A stretch of 41,005 nucleotides of DNA from a virus, in IMG/VR virus record IMGVR_UViG_3300008107_005534, positions 1-41,005 of that record; one strand, given 5' to 3'. This document shows, in pieces, positions 22,651 through 29,855 of the stretch. Within the stretch, counting starts at the first letter, position 1. Each line of letters begins with the position of its first letter. A program made the translations under genes and the position numbers. The notes beneath the pieces were generated by a model. The model was not told the origin of the DNA, did not search any database, and was given only the letters and a program-made list of their open reading frames with translations.

Positions 22651-23018
22651 AATGTAACTTCCTTTTGACTGTCGCCCGGCATTATTCTGTAATTATCCTC
22701 TACAGAATCCGGCGTTGAAACTTCAATAATAGTACCTTCTTGGAGACATTCTATCTGATGGGGTTGAAGCGGTGTATTTCTCCAAGTTGATCCGGTAGTA
22801 AGTACTAAAGAATGTCTCTTAGCGTTTTCTGTATCTATCCAATGAACTATAAATTCTCCAGATAGCACATACCAAGTCTCGTCTTTTTCTCTGTGAAAAT
22901 GCATTGAAAACTTTGCGCCAGCATTAAAGTTTAGAAGCTTTCCACAATACTTATCGTTAGTGGCCCAAATAAGTTCGTGGCCCCAACCCTTTTCTACAAA
23001 TCCGTTAAGTCTTGTCAT
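22647..23018 (-). CDS. Cupin (mannose-6-phosphate isomerase-type) protein
   Basis: A 123-residue single cupin. GWGHELIW opens the domain, the metal set is H40, H42, E47 and H87, and the glycine turns (FNAGAKFSMHFHREKDETWY) are typical. It resembles the stand-alone cupins and ManC C-terminal domains that act on sugar phosphates or nucleotide sugars. Being coupled to an RmlB-like gene, it may isomerise or epimerise a keto-sugar intermediate, but it lacks a clear RmlC or FdtA signature. The frame extends to 23045; I chose the ATG at 23018 because AGGAG lies 7 bases upstream and the earlier ATG falls inside the upstream gene. Confidence 0.68.
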   Translation of the reverse strand: MTRLNGFVEKGWGHELIWATNDKYCGKLLNFNAGAKFSMHFHREKDETWYVLSGEFIVHWIDTENAKRHSLVLTTGSTWRNTPLQPHQIECLQEGTIIEVSTPDSVEDNYRIMPGDSQKEVTL

Positions 23019-23022
23019 TTCA

Positions 23023-23661
23023 CTACTCCTTAATAGGATGATCATTTATAAATTGAATAGGTGTAATTAAGCCTAAGTCTAGAGTCATGTTGTTTTTAAA
23101 CTTTCCATATTCAAACCACGGATTATCTAGCTTTATTGGTGTTCCCTCAGAGTTCATCTCTATGACTCCAATTCCATAATCTATGTCGACGGTATAAGTC
23201 TTTAGGTATGTTTCAGTCCTAAACTTATAGAAAGCTTTCCATGTGGTTCCACACCACGCTCCGCCGTTTTCTTTGAAAAATTTATAGTCAGAATGCGCAT
23301 TATAAAAATTTTCTGGACCACAGTCGTGTAAAACTACAAATCCTTTACAGTGATTAATCGCATTTTGTATGTCACGATATACTTGATCTGCTAAGTGAAG
23401 GCCGTCTATAAAGATGATGTCCCACTTGTGATCGGGTTCAAACTCAGTCTTCTTATTACGCAACTTCTCAAAGAATTCGTCAGAAGTCATTTGATAGTCA
23501 ATATGAACTTCTGGTCTTGTCTTTTGCGGATCGACAGAACATTTTTTCGATGCGTTTATGAGATTAAAACAATTTTCGGGGTGCTCTACTCCAATCTCAA
23601 GATATGAACAATTATTGTCATAGTAAGCCGCGGCTAAATGATTAATCACATTATAACGCAT
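23023..23661 (-). CDS. Class I SAM methyltransferase (Methyltransf_24-like)
   Basis: A 212-residue protein. LEIGVE at 21-26 is a motif I variant, IIFIDGLHLADQVYRDI at 82-98 and VVLHDCGP at 109-116 match family-24 methyltransferases that modify sugars (and the C-terminal half of the 5368 gene, which has LLFIDTWHEYEQ and IAFHDT). The DGLH/D-T-W-H segment carries the acidic and histidine residues used for metal binding in this group. It lies between the PfkB-like kinase and the cupin, so it probably methylates a product of this cassette. There is no signal peptide, and the length is normal. Confidence 0.7.
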   Translation of the reverse strand: MRYNVINHLAAAYYDNNCSYLEIGVEHPENCFNLINASKKCSVDPQKTRPEVHIDYQMTSDEFFEKLRNKKTEFEPDHKWDIIFIDGLHLADQVYRDIQNAINHCKGFVVLHDCGPENFYNAHSDYKFFKENGGAWCGTTWKAFYKFRTETYLKTYTVDIDYGIGVIEMNSEGTPIKLDNPWFEYGKFKNNMTLDLGLITPIQFINDHPIKE

Positions 23662-23667
23662 TATATG

Positions 23668-24411
23668 TTATCCTTCTATCTCTTTTAAAGTTGGCGCATA
23701 TACACCGATCTTCTGAACAGTAACTGCCGCTGCTTTCATTGCGAATAATATTGCCGATTCCATATCGCAGTCCTTACGAAGGTATTCAAACACGAGGGCT
23801 GCAAGGAATGTGTCTCCGGCGCCGCATACATCATGTGCTTCTACTCTTGGTGAGAAGTATAATACATTATTCCATACCGCGCCATCATCGCCGCGAGTGA
23901 CGATAAGGTTTTCTGGTTTTGGCTCTGAAATTAAGTTCTTGTGTTCGTATTGGTTAATCTTAACAAAGCAGTTGCCTATATCTGCGAGGTACTTCTTTTT
24001 GGTATCTATAAAGACAGGACCTTTGAACTCTTGACGTATCCGCTTAATGTCGTCATAACTAACGAATCCCTTATCATAGTCAGAGATAACGATTGCATCG
24101 TATTCATTAAACTGAACGCCATCATATATGATAGTATCAATACCCTCTTCTTCAATCCTTTGATCTACACGAAGCAACTGTTGTTTTGATTTTACATCTA
24201 TATAACGATTCTTATTCTCAAAGAAATACGTCTGATAGTCAGGATTTACTCCAAGAGAACGAAAGTTCTCAAGAACGTTTGACATCATGCCAAGTTTCTT
24301 CTTGGTGTATACGTGATCAAAGATCGGAATAGGAGCTTCTGGACTAATACGGTTTACTTCACCGTAGTGATAGTAATCATAACAGCTGTCACCTAGTAAT
24401 AATATCTTCAT
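23668..24411 (-). CDS. PfkB-family sugar kinase, HldE N-terminal-domain-like
   Basis: A 247-residue PfkB kinase. DSCYDYYHYGEVNRISPEAP at 8-27 followed by IPI is the HldE (RfaE domain I) signature, and VCGAGDTFLAAL at 195-206 is the PfkB anion hole with D200 as the catalytic base. HldE phosphorylates D-glycero-D-manno-heptose 7-phosphate at C1. Here the nucleotidyltransferase half is a separate gene (25161-25580) two genes away. The usual GGAANVA segment reads LGMMSNVL, and the protein is about 60 residues shorter than bacterial domain I, so the substrate may have shifted. The gene overlaps its GT2-like neighbour by 23 bases. Confidence 0.72.
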   Translation of the reverse strand: MKILLLGDSCYDYYHYGEVNRISPEAPIPIFDHVYTKKKLGMMSNVLENFRSLGVNPDYQTYFFENKNRYIDVKSKQQLLRVDQRIEEEGIDTIIYDGVQFNEYDAIVISDYDKGFVSYDDIKRIRQEFKGPVFIDTKKKYLADIGNCFVKINQYEHKNLISEPKPENLIVTRGDDGAVWNNVLYFSPRVEAHDVCGAGDTFLAALVFEYLRKDCDMESAILFAMKAAAVTVQKIGVYAPTLKEIEG

Positions 24412-25192
24412 CTATAGAGTCCCATAATAATTTCCAATCAACATACGGATCACGCTCGTATTCACCTTGCATATGCAGAGCAATGCTTTCAAACGGACAT
24501 ACTGCGAGACAACCTCTTTCTACCATTATCTTATTGAGAGAGATCTTTTCAAGTTCAGGATCTCGAGGATCCAGATTTAAGAACTTCTCGAGTATATCAC
24601 TATTATTTATGAAATTTTGATGACTCGTTAAAAACGAACAAGACACGTCGTATATCTGAATCCAGTATCTCTTCTCTCCCATAAAGATCGTTCTCGGAGT
24701 AGTACTGTTTCGATATACGGCAGACCAAAGATACGGCGCATTATAGGGTGTTACGATTGGTTGCGTGTTTGTCTCAATCAGCATCCTAAAGTATGTATCA
24801 ATGACCTCGGTTATCGCAGATTTTTCAAAAAGATAATCGTCTTGAACTTGGTATACTAAATCCGTTCCATTACTCAATAGCCATTCGTAGCAAGAGCGGA
24901 TCGAATTCATTATGCCTAAGTTTTCTAGATGATACAGCTCAACCTGAACGTTTTCTTTTGAATATATTTTAACACATTCTTGAATAAAGTAAACTGTTTC
25001 TTGCGTAGAATGATCGTCGAATATTGCTATGCGATGATTAATAGATCTATCTCTTTTGGCTGCTTCGTGAACTGATTGAAAGAAAGAAGACACGCACTTT
25101 CGAATAAGCTCGTGTTTCGTGTCACAGCAGTATCTCTTGGTTACCTGGTTTGACGCGATATCACAAGTTTGCAGCGCATAGTGTACGTTCAT
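24389..25192 (-). CDS. GT2-like (GT-A fold) glycosyltransferase
   Basis: A 267-residue protein. IAIFDDHSTQET near 56-65 and LVYQVQDDYLFEKSAI near 112-125 are the two acidic motifs of GT-A family 2 enzymes, and the tail SIALHMQGEYERDPYVDW is shared with the paralogue at 27682 (SLALHMQFEQQKDPFIEW). The conserved RTCD/QTCD start is also common to both. A cytoplasmic transferase adding a sugar to a lipid, LPS-like or protein acceptor is likely. It overlaps both neighbours (25161 and 23668 genes). Donor and acceptor are unknown. Confidence 0.75.
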   Translation of the reverse strand: MNVHYALQTCDIASNQVTKRYCCDTKHELIRKCVSSFFQSVHEAAKRDRSINHRIAIFDDHSTQETVYFIQECVKIYSKENVQVELYHLENLGIMNSIRSCYEWLLSNGTDLVYQVQDDYLFEKSAITEVIDTYFRMLIETNTQPIVTPYNAPYLWSAVYRNSTTPRTIFMGEKRYWIQIYDVSCSFLTSHQNFINNSDILEKFLNLDPRDPELEKISLNKIMVERGCLAVCPFESIALHMQGEYERDPYVDWKLLWDSIDEDIITR

Positions 25193-25580
25193 CTCTTATC
25201 TTTTCTATCACTCGAGTCGAAGAGTATTCTTCTATTCTATCAAAGAATATCAGTTTCTTTGCATACTCGCTGCCTATCACTTTTTTATTTCTGTAGTCAG
25301 AACCGACAACCATATAGTCCGGTTCATACTCTCTGATAATATTTATCAGTTCTTCTTCACTGTCAAAGATAGAAATTTCGTCAACGCCTTTCACATGAAA
25401 AAGCATAGTTGCTCTCGTATCTTGGTTATTGATTGGTCGAGATGCGCCCTTTAGTTTTTTAACTCTACTATCTGAGTCTATGCCGATCTTTAGATAGTCT
25501 CCGTAGTTTGAGGCAAAAGTGATAAGCCGCATGTGACCAGGATGCAGTATATCAAAAGTTCCGTTTATGAATACTTTCAT
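25161..25580 (-). CDS. HldE C-terminal-domain-like nucleotidyltransferase (split heptose-1-phosphate adenylyltransferase)
   Basis: A 139-residue cytidylyltransferase-fold protein. NGTFDILHPGHM at 6-17 carries HxGH, KKLKGASRPINN follows, VVGSDYRNKKVIGSE and YSSTRVIEKI close it. This order matches HldE domain II (RfaE C-terminal), which joins AMP to heptose 1-phosphate. With the PfkB gene at 23668 and the HldD-like gene at 20840 it makes a nearly complete ADP-heptose branch; GmhA and GmhB are not visible. A glycerol- or other sugar-phosphate nucleotidyltransferase is the main alternative. Its start overlaps the GT-like gene stop as ATGA, and it overlaps the GT2-like gene by 32 bases. Confidence 0.75.
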   Translation of the reverse strand: MKVFINGTFDILHPGHMRLITFASNYGDYLKIGIDSDSRVKKLKGASRPINNQDTRATMLFHVKGVDEISIFDSEEELINIIREYEPDYMVVGSDYRNKKVIGSEYAKKLIFFDRIEEYSSTRVIEKIRDERTLCAANL

Positions 25581-26248
25581 TCTGATACCTTTTCATTCCA
25601 CATAGCAAGCATACCTTCACAATGCAATATATCTTTTTCTGCTATCAAGTTTTTATTTATGTTAACGAACATGGCTTCTTCTATGTTAACATTTTTTTCA
25701 AAAATCGTCTTAAGAGACTTTCTTAATAAGTCATTAGCGTCATCTAATAAAGTGTAACAAAAGGACCAAAGGCGTGTATGTAAGAAACACGCGGTTTCAT
25801 CGTGTCTCATGTTTTCTTCTCTTGACTTAAAACAGTATTTTCCTTTGAATGAGTCGTACTCTAACGGATCAAAACTTTCTGTAAGTCTGTATCTTCCGGA
25901 CACCTTGAATATTCTATTTACTTCGTTTCTAATTTCGTTACGAATAACATCAAAGGATACTAAAAGAATAAACGCTTCGCCGGCAGAACGAACTCCGTTC
26001 TTGTTGAATTCTATACATTGCTTTCTATCTCCGACGTATAGGTAATAGTCAGCCATACTCGATATTAAATTCTCTTCAGCATCCGGCAACTTAGACAAAG
26101 AGTTATCTATTAATATAACATATGAATCTTTGTCTTGTTTTCTTATACTCTTAATTGTTTCGATAGTTTCATAAAATCTAGTCTGCGGATCTATGTGGCC
26201 AATTCCTGTAACTATAGTTGAAGTAACCACATAAACGTTAATAGACAT
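25577..26248 (-). CDS. Putative GT-A type glycosyltransferase-like protein
   Basis: A 223-residue protein that I do not place in a named family. YETIETIKSIRKQDKDSYVI and LIDNS resemble the first strand-helix of GT-A transferases, and RIFKVSGRYRLTESFD resembles the K-x-x-GRY segment seen in some of these enzymes in sugar gene clusters. A clear DxD motif is not visible, so activity is uncertain. It is flanked by the 2OG-oxygenase-like gene and the nucleotidyltransferase (ATGA overlap), placing it inside the glycan operon. It could be an inactive paralogue or a distant GT family. Confidence 0.5.
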   Translation of the reverse strand: MSINVYVVTSTIVTGIGHIDPQTRFYETIETIKSIRKQDKDSYVILIDNSLSKLPDAEENLISSMADYYLYVGDRKQCIEFNKNGVRSAGEAFILLVSFDVIRNEIRNEVNRIFKVSGRYRLTESFDPLEYDSFKGKYCFKSREENMRHDETACFLHTRLWSFCYTLLDDANDLLRKSLKTIFEKNVNIEEAMFVNINKNLIAEKDILHCEGMLAMWNEKVSE

Positions 26249-26255
26249 TATGCAC

Positions 26256-26801
26256 TTACAATACTTTTAATTTGTAGTAGTGAAGTATGCCGTCTTGAAA
26301 TGAATGAAAGATCCATGGGCGATAGAATAAGACATCGTTTGGTTTCATTTTTATTGATGTCTCTACTTCCCATTCGTCATTATTAAGATAGTCGAGTTCT
26401 TTATCTTGACTCTCTTCATCTTTAATAAAATCAAGAACACTCTTATATCCATCTTTGTGTATATATGTCTTAAATTCATTTTCTTCGAGTGAAACGACGA
26501 ATCTCCAGTCGTTTAAGTCTGCAAAATCTTCGAAGTGTATTACTTCGTGTATTGTTCTACGAAGGGTTCCTGACGCTGCTCTATCTATCTCAACTATGTC
26601 GCCAACCATCTTACCGATTACAAGATCGATGTCGTTGAAGATGAGATTGAAATGCTCCATCTCTTTACCAAACTTTTTATCTACCCAATGCACATCTTGC
26701 ACAAGAGGCCGAAGTTGTTCTACTTCATCTTTCGGAAAGTAGTCTCTTGCGTGGATATAATTAATTACAGAACGATTTACAGAAAAATTTGTGTTACTCA
26801 T
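26256..26801 (-). CDS. 2-oxoglutarate/Fe(II) oxygenase-like protein
   Basis: A 181-residue protein with a likely double-stranded beta-helix. H115 and D117 in YIHKDGYK form the HxD pair, IKMKPNDVLFYRPWIFHSF carries the distal H166, and a basic YYKLKVL end could hold the 2-oxoglutarate-binding residue. The spacing fits the family. Hydroxylation of a sugar, lipid or protein side chain is plausible. Together with the oxygenase-like domain in the GT17 fusion, this is the second such domain in the window. Position inside the glycan operon, between a GT9-like gene and a GT-like gene, suggests sugar modification. Confidence 0.58.
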   Translation of the reverse strand: MSNTNFSVNRSVINYIHARDYFPKDEVEQLRPLVQDVHWVDKKFGKEMEHFNLIFNDIDLVIGKMVGDIVEIDRAASGTLRRTIHEVIHFEDFADLNDWRFVVSLEENEFKTYIHKDGYKSVLDFIKDEESQDKELDYLNNDEWEVETSIKMKPNDVLFYRPWIFHSFQDGILHYYKLKVL

Positions 26802-26812
26802 AGATTCTCCAA

Positions 26813-27685
26813 TTATTCGTCATATATGTCTTTAAGTATTACTTGGCAGGACTCGTTAATTTCGTTCGCAGAAAAATTCATGATTCCGTCATTCAATCTG
26901 TCCGTGAAGTCCGATTCTACTCCACCAAGGCGAATCGGACTGTAAACTGGATCTTGTCCCTGTTTTCTAAAGAATTTAAAATGGTCAGGATAACTTACGT
27001 TCTTTTCAAACGTACTACCCACGAAATAATCACACTCGCTTATTAGAGCCATGTACATTCTTAGTTCAGGATTAAAGTTAGTTAGATCCGCGCTAAAGTT
27101 ATCTCCAGGATGTTTGAGTTCTCTGTTACCAAAGAAGAAGATTAGACAGTCTTTATCGTTTAAAAACTTTCCGATCTTTAAGTAGTCATCGACATCTAAA
27201 CTTCTGTTTGAAATATCGTATGGTCTATTGTTTGAAATCGTCATAGTACTTCCATAAGGCTGAAATACCACTACTTTATTCTTCTTATGTATCTGCTTAA
27301 ACTCTTCAACAATTCTCTGAACAGATGTACGCTCATAGGTGCTGATGTATAGGTTAGGCTTTTCGAGATCCTTATGATCCGTCGTATTATTTATTTGACG
27401 GTCAAATGCTTCAGCTAGTGATATCTTTTGATTGTAGTAGTCGTGTATATAATAAGGTTCTGGGCACACTAGATTATAATTCTTTACGTACTCTTCAAAG
27501 ATATTCTTTTGATGAATTCCTATCGTTCTTGGTTGAAGAATAGGATGGCTCCAATATAAGTCTTGCCACCCGTGAACGATTACTCTAAAATCATTCTTTG
27601 GATTTAGTCTATGAAATTTTTCTAATGCAGGTATCGCTGCAATTACTCTTCCTGCACCGCCGTTAATAATAAATGTAGTGTTCAT
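26813..27685 (-). CDS. GT9-like (heptosyltransferase-like) GT-B glycosyltransferase
   Basis: A 290-residue protein. FIINGGAGRVIAAIPALEKF at 5-24 matches the N-terminal acceptor-side motif of ADP-heptose:LPS heptosyltransferases, and the C-terminal half has VVVFQPYGSTMT, IFFFGNRELKHPG and ISECDYFVGS, the GT-B nucleotide-side pattern. Being in the cassette with HldE and HldD parts, it probably transfers heptose. The open frame reaches 27715, but the ATG at 27685 overlaps the upstream stop as ATGA and begins exactly at the conserved motif, so I chose it. The acceptor could be LPS core or a phage product. Confidence 0.65.
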   Translation of the reverse strand: MNTTFIINGGAGRVIAAIPALEKFHRLNPKNDFRVIVHGWQDLYWSHPILQPRTIGIHQKNIFEEYVKNYNLVCPEPYYIHDYYNQKISLAEAFDRQINNTTDHKDLEKPNLYISTYERTSVQRIVEEFKQIHKKNKVVVFQPYGSTMTISNNRPYDISNRSLDVDDYLKIGKFLNDKDCLIFFFGNRELKHPGDNFSADLTNFNPELRMYMALISECDYFVGSTFEKNVSYPDHFKFFRKQGQDPVYSPIRLGGVESDFTDRLNDGIMNFSANEINESCQVILKDIYDE

Positions 27686-28464
27686 TTTGCGTAATCTTTC
27701 CACCATTGTTGCCATTCTATAAAAGGATCTTTCTGTTGCTCAAATTGCATATGTAATGCAAGACTTGGGATCGGATTGAATCTAATCGCTTTGTTGCTCT
27801 GCCATATCTTCCAGATCGTATTTGACTCTTCGTAGTGTTCCGTTCTCGGATTAAGATAGTCACCGTTATACTTAAGAGCAAGAACCTCGAAAAGTTCCCA
27901 GTTGTCACGAAACATTTTTGGAGTAGTCATCATGACGTTTGTTGTAAATATTCCAGTTCTCCAGTGACGAGCAGAGCCATGGACTATGAAGTCTGTTCTA
28001 GCAGGAGGATCGTATTCAGACGGCTCGTCGAATGGATATATCACTATGTCTTCTCGTTTCAATCTATCGCAAAACATATAAAACGAGTCAACCATTTCCT
28101 GTATTGCCGAGGGGCAGTGAAGATAGTCGTCTTCAACAGAATACACTAAGTCCGAATTGCTATCCCTACAAAGGATCCACTGCTGATGAGCAGAATGATT
28201 GTATCCACTTTGATCGAGTTGTATTAGTTTAGAATTTTCTACTTTCTGAATGATCTCTTTGATTCTTTGAACCGTATCTTCTGAAGAATGATCGTCGAGA
28301 ACCGTCAGATTAATATCCATTCCTTTAGTATTATTTATTGCGTTTACTAAAGATGATACACATCCTACAATAAGATCTGATTTTTCAATTCCGTGGTATC
28401 TAACTCGCCAATCAGTATGAACGTTTGTGACGTCGCAAGTTCGTAAAAATATATCAATTTTCAT
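27682..28464 (-). CDS. GT2-like (GT-A fold) glycosyltransferase, paralogue of the 24389 gene
   Basis: A 260-residue protein. LTVLDDHSSEDT at 53-64 and VYSVEDDYLHCPSAI at 107-121 are the GT-A motifs, and the RTCD start and SLALHMQ...DP...W end match the paralogue at 24389. The two probably add different sugars in sequence, or one modifies what the other makes. Start and stop overlap both neighbours (FkbM gene by 11 bases, GT9-like gene as ATGA). No membrane segment is visible, so it should be cytoplasmic. Confidence 0.75.
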   Translation of the reverse strand: MKIDIFLRTCDVTNVHTDWRVRYHGIEKSDLIVGCVSSLVNAINNTKGMDINLTVLDDHSSEDTVQRIKEIIQKVENSKLIQLDQSGYNHSAHQQWILCRDSNSDLVYSVEDDYLHCPSAIQEMVDSFYMFCDRLKREDIVIYPFDEPSEYDPPARTDFIVHGSARHWRTGIFTTNVMMTTPKMFRDNWELFEVLALKYNGDYLNPRTEHYEESNTIWKIWQSNKAIRFNPIPSLALHMQFEQQKDPFIEWQQWWKDYAK

Positions 28465-29080
28465 TTTTAAACATCATATCAGAACCGATTTGTTTCATTT
28501 GATTATATCCCATATCAAGCAGAAAGTTCATAATATCTTTTTTATCCCAACCATAATTTTTACCGTGATCCAGCCATTCTACTACAATTAATGGACGATG
28601 CAGTTTTATAGTGTTCTCTGCTCCGAGTAATGCATTCATTTCGTAACCTTCAACATCTAAATGTATACAATCTATGTCTGTCAATCCAAGACTGTCTATC
28701 GTTATTACAGGAATGTTTCCATCTTCCTTTACACGAAACGTACCGCAATTTTCTGGAGTGTCATTAGTGATAGAAACTTGCGATGCCTTACTACCTAGTG
28801 CTGCTCTAAACTGAAATACGTTTTCATGATCTGCAGTATTCATGCATAGACACTTGAAGTTTGTAACATCCGGTTCAAACACATAAACTGTCTCGAATGC
28901 TTCGGCAAATTTTAAAGTGTATGCTCCAACGTTTCCACCCGCGTGAATTATTGTGCGCTTATTCTTAAGAGATCCTACTATTGAATCTACGGTGTATAAT
29001 TCAACATTAGTCCATGTATAGCAAGAATCGACATCGATTTCTGGCCAATATAAACCATCTTCTCTTTTTATTATAGTCAT
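28454..29080 (-). CDS. FkbM-family SAM-dependent methyltransferase
   Basis: A 208-residue protein. IIHAGGNVGAYTLKFAEAFE at 44-63 is SAM motif I (with HAGGN instead of DIGAN), YVFEPD follows, and DCIHLDVEGYEMNALLGAE is the FkbM signature. O-methylation of a sugar is likely. The frame could begin with a TTG at 29092, but the ATG at 29080 overlaps the sulfotransferase stop as ATGA and is preferred. It is the third FkbM gene in the window and the most distant of them. Confidence 0.78.
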   Translation of the reverse strand: MTIIKREDGLYWPEIDVDSCYTWTNVELYTVDSIVGSLKNKRTIIHAGGNVGAYTLKFAEAFETVYVFEPDVTNFKCLCMNTADHENVFQFRAALGSKASQVSITNDTPENCGTFRVKEDGNIPVITIDSLGLTDIDCIHLDVEGYEMNALLGAENTIKLHRPLIVVEWLDHGKNYGWDKKDIMNFLLDMGYNQMKQIGSDMMFKNEN

Positions 29081-29853
29081 AGTTGTCGCCAAAATTCCAT
29101 ATTTGCGTGCTTATTAAGGATATCTGGTGGAAGTATAAACTTTCTTTCGCGGAATTCAACTTTCTTACGAACGTCGTGAAGTTTAATACCAATCTCTGCG
29201 TCGTACTCATCCCAAGAAGCTTCTACATTATTAAAATCATGTTCAAAATAAGGTTCTTCTATGAAGTTGTAAAGAGCTTTCATCATTTCTTTTGGCTGCT
29301 TGCACAACAAGTCGTATTCTAATAAGAACAGAAGTGGCTGATCATGACCAGTAAGAGCCTGCTTAATTCCAACGTATGGAAAACCTACAACCCCGTCTTC
29401 CTTCATAAGACTATCTACTCGTTGATACACTGAACTTCCTACGCCACCAGTCACCGTGTTTGTGGAGAATGGATTTCTGCGATGGGCAGACTCAAAGCTG
29501 TCTATTACCCAATTCAAATCCCTTACACAAACTATGTATTTTGATTTTGGATAGAGATCACGAGTAACATTTGTTAGGTATGTCCATGCTCTATTTGTAT
29601 TGAATACTACTGGCCTATCGACGTCTTCGTAGTAACCTTCGAATAAATGCCGCACAAGGTTCTTTCTGCGTTCAACAGGAACTTCAGATTTCATTCCAGG
29701 AGCGTCTTGACTATGTTCAATAACTCCCTTAACTAGACTTGCCAGTGGGTCAGTAATTGAAGCGTGAAACCTTGGGTTCTGACGAAGTATAGATGATAAC
29801 AGAGTTGAACCCGACCGAGGCAGACCTGTTATGAAGTGATATGTTTTGTTCAT
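29077..29853 (-). CDS. Sulfotransferase-family protein
   Basis: A 258-residue P-loop protein. FITGLPRSGSTLLSSIL at 7-23 is the 5'-phosphosulfate-binding loop, and SKYIVCVRDLNWVIDSF is the 3'-phosphate motif (R-D-x-x-x-x-x-x-S). Sulfotransferases move sulfate from PAPS to a hydroxyl or amine of a sugar, lipid or tyrosine. No PAPS-making genes are visible, so PAPS would come from the host. It lies between the TPR-GT9-like gene (2 bases) and the FkbM gene (ATGA overlap). It would give the glycan a negative charge. Family is clear; acceptor unknown. Confidence 0.8.
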   Translation of the reverse strand: MNKTYHFITGLPRSGSTLLSSILRQNPRFHASITDPLASLVKGVIEHSQDAPGMKSEVPVERRKNLVRHLFEGYYEDVDRPVVFNTNRAWTYLTNVTRDLYPKSKYIVCVRDLNWVIDSFESAHRRNPFSTNTVTGGVGSSVYQRVDSLMKEDGVVGFPYVGIKQALTGHDQPLLFLLEYDLLCKQPKEMMKALYNFIEEPYFEHDFNNVEASWDEYDAEIGIKLHDVRKKVEFRERKFILPPDILNKHANMEFWRQL

Positions 29854-29855
29854 AA

